DNA from: CAWIVJ01 sp963839525
Lineage (GTDB): Bacteria > Cyanobacteriota > Vampirovibrionia > Gastranaerophilales > Gastranaerophilaceae
Assembly (NCBI GenBank): GCA_963839525.1
Contig: CAWIVJ010000005.1
Span: 124,001-188,000 of the forward strand
Length of the DNA: 64,000 nucleotides
Reading direction: 5' to 3'
Part shown: positions 32,989 through 41,598 of the stretch, in pieces
Layout of the letters: each line of letters begins with the position of its first letter
Numbering within the stretch: position 1 is the stretch's first letter
The notes under the pieces: generated by a model
Told to the model about the DNA's origin: nothing
Seen by the model: the letters and a program-made list of their open reading frames with translations, nothing else
The model's database searches: none
Made by a program: the position numbers and the translations under genes

Positions 32989-33465
32989 ATGACCAACGAT
33001 TATAAAATAATACTGTTAACGCAAAAAGATTTAATAGCACTGTACTGCGCAAGGCTTTTTTTAACAAATATGGAAAAATTATACGAATTTCCTTTCGATT
33101 TGGAGGATATTTCTATTTGTTCTTTGATTGATTGTTTAAAAAGCAATTTTGAAGAAACTGCTATAACTAAAAATCAATTTATTTTCTTTATTTTTGACTC
33201 TTATTTGAGCAATACAAACGATATTAATAAATTGCACTGTACATTAAAAGAGATTCGTAAAGGCAAACCCTTTAAATTATTAATTGCTGACTTGGGATTA
33301 ACCCTTGACCACAACATAAGTACAGAAATAAGCATATTTCGTCCTAAATATTGTTTTAATAGATTTAAAAAGCAAAACAAACTAAAAAAACTGGAAAAAG
33401 ATTTTGGAAAATTTATTAGAGGAGAAATTCGTAAGGTGGGCAAGTATGCCCACCTTACCGGTTAA
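32989..33465 (+). CDS. Hypothetical protein divergent from an XRE regulator
   Basis: 158 residues, starting MTNDYKIILLTQKDLIALYC. The alternating hydrophobic strands and helices (QFIFFIFDSYLSN, then FKLLIADLGLTLDH) loosely recall a response-regulator receiver fold, but the conserved Asp/Lys residues are not evident. Its last ~9 residues (VGKYAHLTG) are encoded by a palindromic hairpin repeat at 33431-33458, so the C-terminus may have been replaced by repeat insertion. GGGGAGC lies upstream of the ATG. Function is unknown. Confidence 0.6.
   Translation: MTNDYKIILLTQKDLIALYCARLFLTNMEKLYEFPFDLEDISICSLIDCLKSNFEETAITKNQFIFFIFDSYLSNTNDINKLHCTLKEIRKGKPFKLLIADLGLTLDHNISTEISIFRPKYCFNRFKKQNKLKKLEKDFGKFIRGEIRKVGKYAHLTG
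33431..33458. repeat. GTAAGGTGGGC hairpin repeat overlapping a CDS end
   Basis: GTAAGGTGGGC-aagtat-GCCCACCTTAC, perfect 11-bp arms. It is the same family as 3319-3336 and 11186-11205 and supplies the last codons of the gene at 32989. Confidence 0.75.
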
Positions 33466-33571
33466 GTAGATTATTTTAAGAATAAGTTGTATCTATTTTT
33501 ACTTAAATACAATCCCATTAAAAAATAATTAATTATTTTCAAAGTTCAAATTTTTGTATTATCATAATAAT

Positions 33572-34600
33572 ATGCAGTACAAGGACTATTATGAGATTTT
33601 AGGCGTAAAACGCGAAGCTAGCGCAGCAGAAATTAAATCTGCTTATCGTAAGCTTGCGCGAAAATATCACCCCGATGTAAACAAAACCAAAGAAGCTGAA
33701 CAAAAATTCAAAGACCTCAACGAAGCTTATGAGGTTTTATCCGATAAGGAAAAACGCCAAAGGTATGACAGCCTGGGCGCAAACTGGCAAGAAGGCGCTA
33801 ATTTCACTCCTCCACCGGGTTTTGAAAATTATAATTTTAAATTTAATCAGAGAGGAGCTCAAGGGTTAAATTTTGAAGATTTAGGGGGATTTTCAGACTT
33901 CTTCAGCTCTCTTTTCGGAGACATGATGGGCGGAGGAGCAAGAAAAACAACTTCACAACAAAGAAACAGAACGTTTTATGATGATTTGGGGTTCGGACAA
34001 GCTCAAAGACAGCCTCAGCAAACTAAAAAAGTTGATCTGGATATAACTCAAACTTTAAATATCAGCGCAAAAGATTTATTTGAAAGAAAGCCCATTCCGG
34101 TAAAATTTAAAATAATGGAAAAATGTTCATCTTGCTCTCCGAGCGGAGGTTTTTGTGTTCATTGCGGCGGAACCGGGATTATTTCCGAACAAAAATCTGT
34201 TAATGTAAGACTTCCTCTTGAAGTGAAAGAAGGTCAGAAAATAAGACTTAAAGGCGAAGGAAAATCCGATGCAAGAGGTAATAAAGGTGATTTGTACTTT
34301 AAAATAAGTATTAAAGATTCTGAATATCAGGTTGACGGCGTAAATTTAACCAAAGAAGTTGAAGTTACACCTACACAAGCAATTTTGGGGTGCAAGAAAG
34401 ACATTAAAACCTTACATGGAAACATAGGAATAAAAATTCCGGCGGGAACTTCCGGAACATTAAGGCTAAAATCTCTGGGTTTACCTAAAAAAGACGGCGG
34501 TTACGGGGATTTAAATGCAAAAATAAAAATTATTATACCTAAAAAATTATCTGATAAAGAAATCGATTTATACAAAAAATTAGCTGAATTGGAAAAATAA
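33572..34600 (+). CDS. DnaJ/CbpA-like J-domain co-chaperone with reduced zinc module
   Basis: About 342 residues from the ATG at 33572; an in-frame TTG at 33554 would add six. J-domain: MQYKDYYEILGVKREASAAE with HPD in KYHPDVNKTKEAE. A Gly/Phe-rich region follows (GGFSDFFSSLFGDMMGGG). The zinc region is shortened to CSSCSPSGGFCVHCGGTG, i.e. two Cys pairs instead of four. The C-terminal substrate-binding domain is DnaJ-like (PLEVKEGQKIRLKGEG, then PAGTSGTLRLKSLG). It stimulates DnaK and binds clients. This is one of three J-proteins in the window. Confidence 0.9.
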   Translation: MQYKDYYEILGVKREASAAEIKSAYRKLARKYHPDVNKTKEAEQKFKDLNEAYEVLSDKEKRQRYDSLGANWQEGANFTPPPGFENYNFKFNQRGAQGLNFEDLGGFSDFFSSLFGDMMGGGARKTTSQQRNRTFYDDLGFGQAQRQPQQTKKVDLDITQTLNISAKDLFERKPIPVKFKIMEKCSSCSPSGGFCVHCGGTGIISEQKSVNVRLPLEVKEGQKIRLKGEGKSDARGNKGDLYFKISIKDSEYQVDGVNLTKEVEVTPTQAILGCKKDIKTLHGNIGIKIPAGTSGTLRLKSLGLPKKDGGYGDLNAKIKIIIPKKLSDKEIDLYKKLAELEK

Positions 34601-34644
34601 GTAAATTTTTATAAACTTTAATGTATATTTGGAAATATTAAGGG

Positions 34645-34673
34645 TTGACAAAAGTATTTTTATTATTTATTAT
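34645..34673 (+). promoter_or_regulatory. Sigma-70-type promoter of the attenuator unit
   Basis: TTGACA (34645-34650), 17-base spacer, TATTAT (34668-34673). This predicts transcription from about 34680, just before the leader-peptide ORF. Confidence 0.75.
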
Positions 34674-34704
34674 GCTAAACACATCGTAGTTAAGGATGAA
34701 ACTA

Positions 34705-34764
34705 ATGAAAAAACAGCAAATTAAAAACATTCGACGTCGCAGATTAAGACTATCAAAGACTTAA
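34705..34764 (+). CDS. 19-residue Arg-rich leader peptide
   Basis: MKKQQIKNIRRRRLRLSKT, preceded by AAGGATG. Six of its codons are Arg or Lys between positions 10 and 18, using CGA, CGT, CGC and AGA. It contains R-L-R, the +x+ pattern known to arrest macrolide-bound ribosomes in Erm-type leaders. Its last four codons form the left arm of an antiterminator hairpin. The geometry is that of a ribosome-controlled attenuator: stalling at the Arg codons leaves the arm free and permits read-through, while full translation covers it and favours termination. The inducing signal (Arg-tRNA shortage or a ribosome-targeting drug) is not decided. Confidence 0.65.
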   Translation: MKKQQIKNIRRRRLRLSKT

Positions 34765-34836
34765 TCGCTTTTTCACGTATGTTTTTATGTAAAAAAATAA
34801 TTTAGGTCTTTTGATAGTTTTTCAAGAGACCTTTTT
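34749..34836 (+). terminator. Attenuator: antiterminator/terminator pair
   Basis: Terminator: AGGTCTTTTG (34804-34813) pairs with CAAGAGACCT (34823-34832, one G-U), then TTTTT. Competing antiterminator: ACTATCAAAGAC (34749-34760) pairs with GTCTTTTGATAGT (34806-34818) with one bulge. The two structures share 34806-34813, so they exclude each other. Confidence 0.75.
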
Positions 34837-34870
34837 GTATGCAAATTTTTAAATTAAAGGAGAAAGATAA

Positions 34871-34945
34871 ATGTTAAAACAAAACCGACAAAATATATCA
34901 AATGAAAAACAAAAAAACTGGATGAACAGAATTTGGGGCTTATAA
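34871..34945 (+). CDS. 24-residue ORF behind the attenuator
   Basis: MLKQNRQNISNEKQKNWMNR..., preceded by a strong AAAGGAGAAAG ribosome site. It is followed after 27 bases by the 505-residue gene. The stop codon falls between GGGG and CCCC (34935-34949), which could form a small hairpin. It is either a second leader/coupling peptide or the start of a lost gene. Function is unknown. Confidence 0.4.
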   Translation: MLKQNRQNISNEKQKNWMNRIWGL

Positions 34946-34972
34946 CCCCCTTTATGAATTGAAAGGACAAAG

Positions 34973-36490
34973 ATGACATCATATTTAAATATAGCAATAT
35001 CCGCTCTGGATAACTCAAAATCACTACTGCCGTTTTTTGTAAAAGATTCGATTGATAATGTTGGCAGAACTGTTATGGCAGCTACAGAAGGCGGAAAACA
35101 TGAAGCAAGAGAAAGATTTATAGAAGAAAACGGAACAAGTTTATTTTGGTTAGGCGGAATTCCTGCTGTAAGATGGATTGTAGACAAAATCGCCAAAGCA
35201 AAAACAAATATAGATCCTGATATAAAATTTAAAAGAATAAATTCAGACGGAATTCAAGGATATTTCGCTGATAAAGTAGAAGAAAACGGTATAAGCAAGT
35301 TCTCGGCAAAAGATTTAGAAGGAATAGTTTTAAGAGGTGAAAAACTCGGAAAAATAAAAGAAAATCTTAAAAAGAACGGATATAAACCTAACATTACAAA
35401 AGGAAAATATAAAAAATATCATATAGGAATCACTGCGGCAGCTGTTCTTATAAATTTATTTATGCTTATGGTTGTGGTACCAAAATCCAATCAGCTGCTA
35501 TCAAGAAAAATTATCTCAAAAGAAGTCAAGAAAAAAGCTGAAAAATCAAAACAAAACCAAAAAGTTGAAAAGAATATTAATGGTAAGAATCCGTCCTTTG
35601 GTTCTTTAAAAAGTTTTTTTGAGTTCAAAGATCTTTTCAACTTTACAAAAATGGCTGAAAATGCTCAATTAGCAGCAACAAGCAGTATGTTATTGCTGGA
35701 TTACGGTATTTCAGGAAGCAGAGTCACTTTTGTTCCAAGAAATAAAAATGAAAGAATTGAATATGCAGTTAAGGAAGGAAGTGTAATTTTATTTTTCTAT
35801 CAGGCCGTAGATTGGATTAAGCAAGGATTCTGTATATTGGCAAACAAATTATTTAAACTTCCTATAGATCTTGATTACAAAATTATTAATTGTCCCGAGT
35901 TTAGCGCAAAATTAAAAAATCATAAAAATGAAGATGAAATTTTAAGTTTTGCTGAAGTAAGAGATAAAGAAGCTGAAATTAAGAACCATCCAAACAAAAC
36001 AAAAGCTTTTAAAAAGGCTCTGGAAAAAGAAATTGATAATTTTAACGAAATAAATATTATAAAAATGATTGACAAAGAACTTTCTGCAAAAACCCTGGAT
36101 ACAAAAAAGGGAAATGTATTTGAAAACTTTACACTTAAAATGGCGCAAAAAAGCGGTTTAATTGAGGTAGAATATGATAAAAAACTTAATCAATGGATAA
36201 GAGATTCTAAAAAATATATTGAAACAGATAAAGTCCTAAAATTAAATAAAGATTTAGAAAATTTCTATGAGCAAGCAATAAAAAAAGGTAGCAAAAGTAT
36301 CGAAAATATAATTTCAAAAACAAAAGCAGCTAAAGTTTTTGCAATATTTGGGAATATAGCAATATGCTCTTTTTCATTGTGCTACCTGCTGCCTAAAATT
36401 CAATATTTAATCAGAGAACACAGAACAAAAACAAAAGCAGCTCCCGGTATAAAACATTATCAAGAAATGGCAGCAAAGAAAATGATTTAA
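34973..36490 (+). CDS. Lineage-specific membrane protein under attenuator control
   Basis: 505 residues. Hydrophobic segments are at about 152-172 (IGITAAAVLINLFMLMVVV) and near the C-terminus (VFAIFGNIAICSFSLCYLL), with a weaker one after SLFWLGGIPAVRWI. Long Lys/Glu-rich helical parts lie between, and NPSFGSLKSF recalls the [VIM]SF leaders elsewhere in the window. No enzyme motif is recognised. GAAAGGAC precedes the ATG. It lies downstream of the attenuator at 34749-34836 and the 24-residue ORF, so expression should depend on read-through. Overall organisation resembles the proteins at 12209 and 62103. Role unknown. Confidence 0.65.
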   Translation: MTSYLNIAISALDNSKSLLPFFVKDSIDNVGRTVMAATEGGKHEARERFIEENGTSLFWLGGIPAVRWIVDKIAKAKTNIDPDIKFKRINSDGIQGYFADKVEENGISKFSAKDLEGIVLRGEKLGKIKENLKKNGYKPNITKGKYKKYHIGITAAAVLINLFMLMVVVPKSNQLLSRKIISKEVKKKAEKSKQNQKVEKNINGKNPSFGSLKSFFEFKDLFNFTKMAENAQLAATSSMLLLDYGISGSRVTFVPRNKNERIEYAVKEGSVILFFYQAVDWIKQGFCILANKLFKLPIDLDYKIINCPEFSAKLKNHKNEDEILSFAEVRDKEAEIKNHPNKTKAFKKALEKEIDNFNEINIIKMIDKELSAKTLDTKKGNVFENFTLKMAQKSGLIEVEYDKKLNQWIRDSKKYIETDKVLKLNKDLENFYEQAIKKGSKSIENIISKTKAAKVFAIFGNIAICSFSLCYLLPKIQYLIREHRTKTKAAPGIKHYQEMAAKKMI

Positions 36491-37095
36491 TAATTATTTT
36501 CTTTACCGGAAACAAATAACAAAGGGAATACAATATCACTAACACAACAAGGCAGCCAAACCGAAAAGAATAATACGAAAATAATCGCAAAATATAAGTA
36601 AATACTTATTGCAGCCGTACCAAGCGCCATCATTATATGAAGTAACGATGCGGAAGTGCTTATTAAAACATGCCCTGAATGAGGGAACTTTGTGGATGGT
36701 TTTAAAGTTGCAAGAAATATTCCTAAAACAGCAATCGGATTAACAATATACCATTTTTCTATAAATCCTAAATGTAATTCTCTATGAGGCAAATTAAGAA
36801 AGGTTTCTCCCAGAAATGGGAGAAGAGAATCGCTTAATGTTGCAATTCCTATTGAACCTATAAAACCAACCAAAAAAACTTTTAAGATATTTGTTTTTTT
36901 TCTATTTAATTTATACATTGAAGTAGTAACAAATGCGCTTAGTAAAACATGCAAAGGATGAAATATATAGAAAAACTTAAATGCTATTTGAGTGGGGAGA
37001 TTTCTTAAAAAAACAACAACTAAAATACCTATCAAAGCTCCCGTAAAAGTAAAAGGAGCGTGTTTTTTCAATTCCAAAAAAATTTTTCCAAGCAT
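36487..37095 (-). CDS. Conserved multi-spanning membrane protein of unknown function
   Basis: 202 residues with about five to six membrane helices. His-containing motifs are striking: FHPLHVLLSA, LPHRELHLGFIEKW, FPHSGHVLISTSASLLHIMM and SDSLLPFLGE. The His/Asp arrangement in helices suggests metal or proton handling, but I cannot name a family. It is 20 bases downstream of tspO on the same strand and probably cotranscribed with it. GAAAGAAG precedes the ATG. Confidence 0.65.
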   Translation of the reverse strand: MLGKIFLELKKHAPFTFTGALIGILVVVFLRNLPTQIAFKFFYIFHPLHVLLSAFVTTSMYKLNRKKTNILKVFLVGFIGSIGIATLSDSLLPFLGETFLNLPHRELHLGFIEKWYIVNPIAVLGIFLATLKPSTKFPHSGHVLISTSASLLHIMMALGTAAISIYLYFAIIFVLFFSVWLPCCVSDIVFPLLFVSGKENNY

Positions 37096-37114
37096 TAATG
37101 TCTTCTTTCCTGTT

Positions 37115-37513
37115 TTACCATTCGTTTAATTCTAAAATTTCAAAATTTAAAATACTTGCAAAAGCACACCAAATAAAATAAATCAAAAACAAAAATCCGG
37201 CAAGTTTTGAAATAATAAAAAATACTATCATGGTTAAAAATACAAGCAGAGTTAAAAGAGCTGACAGCAAAAAAGCTTTTCTTAAATCATGTTCTTTAAA
37301 AAAAGCTGACGGCCATTGTAAATTTATGATTAGCTGCAGGGTAAAAAGAAAATATGCCAAAACATGCACCCAATTAAAAGGAGTAAGCAAAACTAAGCCA
37401 AAAGCTACCATCATCAGGATGTAAAGAATAATCCAAACGGGTGCAAAAATCCAATCCGGAGGCTGAAACTTCGGCTTGGACAAACTATTATACCAATCTT
37501 TGTCGTATTTCAT
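37115..37513 (-). CDS. tspO: TspO/MBR family protein
   Basis: 132 residues, five membrane helices. It begins with the family pattern WYNSLSKPKFQPPDWIFAPV and WIILYILMMVAFG, and helix 3 has LQLIINLQWPSAFF. TspO proteins bind tetrapyrroles and cholesterol-like ligands and help respond to oxidative or porphyrin stress. It is slightly short at the C-terminus (usual ~150-160). A palindrome lies 43-59 bases before the start. It forms a unit with the downstream His-rich membrane protein. Confidence 0.9.
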   Translation of the reverse strand: MKYDKDWYNSLSKPKFQPPDWIFAPVWIILYILMMVAFGLVLLTPFNWVHVLAYFLFTLQLIINLQWPSAFFKEHDLRKAFLLSALLTLLVFLTMIVFFIISKLAGFLFLIYFIWCAFASILNFEILELNEW

Positions 37514-37555
37514 AAAATAATTTTACACCCACTCAAAAAAAATTTAACCGTCAAG

Positions 37556-37572
37556 TTAGTTAACCTAACTAA
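37556..37572. promoter_or_regulatory. Palindrome upstream of tspO
   Basis: TTAGTT-aacct-AACTAA (37556-37572), an inverted repeat of the size and base content seen at MarR-type operators. The assignment is inference. Confidence 0.35.
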
Positions 37573-37741
37573 ACAAACAATAAAATCATTTGACCCTAAT
37601 TAATTTTACTTAAGTATATTCCTTTGCTTTATCCTCATCACTGAAATTTTTCAATAAAAAACGCCAACTTAGCAAAGTCAGCGTATTAAACGTTACGAAA
37701 TTATGGGAATAGGTAGGGTTTATTATTTTTAATTCTAATTT

Positions 37742-38548
37742 TTATCCATTAAATATTTTAAACGTTCTTTCAATGTTTTTATCAATTACTTTTTTGACAG
37801 AATCTATTTCTGTTTGTACTGCATTATGTTCTGTATCTATACTTTTTAAACTTAAATCAAATTTCTTTTCTTTAGCTTCAATTTCAGCCATAGTTGTTTC
37901 ATATTCTGCTTCTGCTTTTGCTATATTTATATCATCATTTTTAACTACAAGAGAAGTATCTCCTGAAGACCATGAAGTTCTTTCCCATGAGCCGTCTCCA
38001 TTTTCTCCGCCGTTAGAATCCCATTCTGACAAATAAATATTTCCATTGTTTAATTGATTATATAACCACTCGCTATCCATCATATACTCATCACCGGGCG
38101 CATGGCATCCGTTTGCTGCAATTTGGTTATATATATTTGTATAATAATCTATAGCTCTCAGATCATAATCCTGATTGGCTTCATCAAGCTCAATACCTAA
38201 AGCTGTTAAAAATTGATTTAAATCTCCTGCGTTTTGCCATGCTTCATATACATCATCTGTAACAAGGATTCTGTTTGAAGAGTCTGACAAAAATCTTTGT
38301 TTATCCAATGTTGAAATTGCATTGTAAGTAGTTAAATTATAAGCATTTGCATCTACATATGCAGAAGTCGTGCTGTTAAAAACCGTAAGTTTTTGTTTAT
38401 CCAATGCTTCCTGATAATTTTTTGAAGCGTCAGTAGAAGCATCAGCAAGCCTTATTTTGCTGTTAGAAATGCTTTGGGCAGAAAGTTCTATGTCTGACAA
38501 TCGTGATGTCAGAGATAACATTCTTACTTGTGATGCGGACATTCCCAT
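37742..38548 (-). CDS. Helical protein with MGMSASQxR N-terminus, possibly surface or flagellar-like
   Basis: 268 residues. The N-terminus (MGMSASQVRMLSLTSRLSDI, then ELSAQSISNSKIRLADAS) and the C-terminal ~60 residues (ETTMAEIEAKEKKFDLSLKS onward) are long heptad-type helices flanking a central, aromatic-rich, less helical domain. This helix-core-helix plan is that of flagellin, hook-associated and other axial proteins, but I do not recognise a named family. There is no signal peptide. AAGGAG precedes the ATG. It stands alone between tspO and secA. With FlhA-like and sigma-28-like genes nearby, a flagellar role is possible, not shown. Confidence 0.5.
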   Translation of the reverse strand: MGMSASQVRMLSLTSRLSDIELSAQSISNSKIRLADASTDASKNYQEALDKQKLTVFNSTTSAYVDANAYNLTTYNAISTLDKQRFLSDSSNRILVTDDVYEAWQNAGDLNQFLTALGIELDEANQDYDLRAIDYYTNIYNQIAANGCHAPGDEYMMDSEWLYNQLNNGNIYLSEWDSNGGENGDGSWERTSWSSGDTSLVVKNDDINIAKAEAEYETTMAEIEAKEKKFDLSLKSIDTEHNAVQTEIDSVKKVIDKNIERTFKIFNG

Positions 38549-38808
38549 TTTCTGATACTCCTTAAGTTCAGTCTTTTAGTTAATTCGTAACGTTTTTATC
38601 CCTATACCTATCATATCGGTGAACAATCCAAATAACTTTAATATATTATCAGATTATGTTAAGGAAATGTTACAATCCACTAATCAGTAAAATATTAACG
38701 ATTAAAAATTTTACCTCTCCATATATCTCCCTTGTAAGCTAAATACAATAAATTTTTATTCATGCTACAATTAATATACTAGTAAACGGAGAGGACTTTT
38801 TATACATT

Positions 38809-41598
38809 ATGTTAAAGTTGTTAATGAAATTATTAGGAGATCCCAACGAAAAAAAAGTTAAAAGTATTATGGGGATTGTAGAACATATAAATGCTCTTGA
38901 ACCCGAGTTTGCTCAAATGACAGATGCTGAATTAAGAGCAAAAACCGATGAATTTAAGGAAATTCTTTCAAACCGAAAAACTTCTGATGATTTTTTAACA
39001 GATAGAGCATTAGAAAAAGAAGTGCTTGATAAAATTTTGCCGGAAGCTTTTGCAACAGTTAGGGAAGCCGGTAAAAGAACATTAAATATGCGTCATTTTG
39101 ATGTGCAGTTAGTCGGCGGATATTTTTTGCATAACGGTCATATTGCCGAAATGAGAACAGGAGAAGGAAAAACTCTTGTTGCAACTCTTCCTGCTTATTT
39201 AAACGCGCTTACCGAAAAAGGTGTACATATAATTACGGTAAATGATTATCTTGCAAAACGTGACAGTGAGTGGATGGGAAAAATTTATACCTTTCTGGGA
39301 CTTTCAGTTGGGGTAATTCTTTCAGGCACTCGCGGAGAAAATGATTTTGAAGAAAAAAAAGCAGCTTATGACTGTGATATAACATACGGAACAAATAATG
39401 AATTTGGTTTTGATTATCTGCGTGATAATATGGCAGGAAGCATTGATATGCTTGTTCAACGCCCTTATAATTATGCAATAATTGACGAAGTTGACAGTAT
39501 CTTAATTGATGAAGCAAGAACGCCTTTGATTATAAGCGGAAGGCTTGAAAAATCTGCCGAAACTTACCGTGTAATGTCAAAAGTCGCACCCCAGCTTAAA
39601 AAAGATATTGACTATGAAATTGATGAAAAAAATAAAAATATAATTTTAACAGAAGAAGGAATAGACAGGGCTCAGGAAATAGTAGGTGTTGAAGACTTGT
39701 TTGATATCCAAACACAATACGCCCATCATCTTCTGCAAGCTCTGAAGGCCAAAGAATTATTTACACGTGATACCGATTATGTTGTTAAAAACAATGAAGT
39801 AGTTATTGTAGACGAATTTACAGGGCGTTTAATGGATGGAAGGCGCTGGTCTGACGGACTTCATCAAGCGATTGAAGCAAAAGAAAACGTTAAAATTCAG
39901 GATGAAACACAAACTTTAGCAAGTATAACTTTCCAAAATCTTTTCAGACTTTATCCTAAACTGGCAGGTATGACGGGTACAGCAATGACTGAAGAAGCTG
40001 AATTTGGAAAAATTTATAATCTAGAAGTTACCTCAATACCGACAAATAAACCTGACGTAAGAATTGATTATCCGGATGTTATTTACAAAACAGAAAGACA
40101 AAAATACCTATCTGTTGTAGAAGACATTATTGAAATGACTAAAATAGGCCGTCCTGTTTTAGTCGGCACAGTAAGTATTGAAAAATCTGAATATTTATCT
40201 GATTTACTTAAAAAACGCGGGGTTAAACATAATGTTTTGAATGCAAAACACCATGAAAAAGAAGCTTATATAATTGCTCAGGCAGGTCGCTTTAGTGCAG
40301 TGACTATTGCAACTAATATGGCAGGTCGCGGGACAGACATTCTTTTAGGCGGAAATGCCGAGTATTTAGCAAAAGAAGAACTTGAAAATCAAAAAATTAC
40401 TCAAGATTCTCCGAATTACGAAACAAAAAAAACAGAAACACTTGAAACTTCAAGAAAACTAACTGAAGAAGAACATAAAAAAGTTATACATGCCGGCGGA
40501 TTGCATGTTATAGGAACAGAAAGACATGAATCCAGACGTATTGACAACCAGCTTCGCGGTCGTTCGGCAAGACAGGGCGATCCGGGTTCTACAAGATTTT
40601 TCTTGTCTCTGGAAGACAATTTAATGCGAATTTTCGGCGGTGAAAAAATTGTCGGAATCATGGAAATGCTTAATGTTGATGAAAAAATGGCGATAGAATC
40701 ACCTATTATTTCAAAACAAATTCAATCTGCTCAGAAAAAAGTTGAAACTTATCACTTTGACATAAGAAAGAGTGTCCTTGAATACGATGATGTTATGAAT
40801 GTTCAAAGAGAGAAGTTTTACTCTCAAAGAAGAAAAGTGCTTAAAGGTGAAAAACTTAACGAAAATATTATGTTCATGCTTGAGCAGGAAATTGACAGAC
40901 TGTTAAAAAGCTATATTACTCCTGAGATGCAGCCGGAAGAATATATCTATGAGGAATTAGAAATGCTTATAAAAGAGCTTCATTCGACTATTCCTCAAAT
41001 GTCGGATTTTTCTGTTTCAGATGCCCAAGGGCTTAAATTTGATGCAATTTATGAAAATCTTCTGCAAAAAGCTAAATTAGCTTATCAAGAACATGAAAAA
41101 GAAATTGTTGAATTCTACAATGAAATTATTTCTAAATACGAAGAAGCTCCAACTCCTCAAACCGCATTTAGTGCACAAAATGTTATGCGAAATATAGAAA
41201 AAGATGTTTTGCTTCGCGTAATTGATAATAAATGGATAGATCATCTGCACAATATTGATATGCTCAGAGATGGTATCGGACTAAGAGCTTATGGGCAAAA
41301 AGACCCGTTAATTGAGTATAAAAAAGAAGCTTATGATTTATTTAATAAAATGATGTTTGAGATTCAGGGTGAAACCCTTAAGCATCTGTTTAGAACAAAA
41401 TTTGGGGTTCAAATTGTCAACATGCAAGATGAGAATGTAATTGAAACCGACCTTGCGAGAGTAGCGGAGCAATTCCACCCTGATGAAGAAATTGAACAAG
41501 CAATACGCCAGCCCGAAACTCATAAAAAAATAGGAAGAAACGATCCTTGTCCTTGCGGCAGCGGAAAGAAGTATAAGCACTGCTGCGGGGGTAAATGA
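38809..41598 (+). CDS. secA: Preprotein translocase ATPase SecA
   Basis: 929 residues. The DEAD motor has Walker A in MRTGEGKTLVATLPAYLNAL and Walker B in YAIIDEVDSILIDEART; the preprotein-binding and second nucleotide-binding domains follow (TNMAGRGTDILLGG, then LRGRSARQGDPGSTRF). The C-terminus ends with the SEC-C zinc site NDPCPCGSGKKYKHCCGGK. It drives post-translational export through SecYEG, which fits the exported proteins at 1782, 7732 and 49524. A GGAGAGG ribosome site lies 14 bases upstream. The decayed gene at 41599 directly abuts the stop. Confidence 0.98.
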   Translation: MLKLLMKLLGDPNEKKVKSIMGIVEHINALEPEFAQMTDAELRAKTDEFKEILSNRKTSDDFLTDRALEKEVLDKILPEAFATVREAGKRTLNMRHFDVQLVGGYFLHNGHIAEMRTGEGKTLVATLPAYLNALTEKGVHIITVNDYLAKRDSEWMGKIYTFLGLSVGVILSGTRGENDFEEKKAAYDCDITYGTNNEFGFDYLRDNMAGSIDMLVQRPYNYAIIDEVDSILIDEARTPLIISGRLEKSAETYRVMSKVAPQLKKDIDYEIDEKNKNIILTEEGIDRAQEIVGVEDLFDIQTQYAHHLLQALKAKELFTRDTDYVVKNNEVVIVDEFTGRLMDGRRWSDGLHQAIEAKENVKIQDETQTLASITFQNLFRLYPKLAGMTGTAMTEEAEFGKIYNLEVTSIPTNKPDVRIDYPDVIYKTERQKYLSVVEDIIEMTKIGRPVLVGTVSIEKSEYLSDLLKKRGVKHNVLNAKHHEKEAYIIAQAGRFSAVTIATNMAGRGTDILLGGNAEYLAKEELENQKITQDSPNYETKKTETLETSRKLTEEEHKKVIHAGGLHVIGTERHESRRIDNQLRGRSARQGDPGSTRFFLSLEDNLMRIFGGEKIVGIMEMLNVDEKMAIESPIISKQIQSAQKKVETYHFDIRKSVLEYDDVMNVQREKFYSQRRKVLKGEKLNENIMFMLEQEIDRLLKSYITPEMQPEEYIYEELEMLIKELHSTIPQMSDFSVSDAQGLKFDAIYENLLQKAKLAYQEHEKEIVEFYNEIISKYEEAPTPQTAFSAQNVMRNIEKDVLLRVIDNKWIDHLHNIDMLRDGIGLRAYGQKDPLIEYKKEAYDLFNKMMFEIQGETLKHLFRTKFGVQIVNMQDENVIETDLARVAEQFHPDEEIEQAIRQPETHKKIGRNDPCPCGSGKKYKHCCGGK

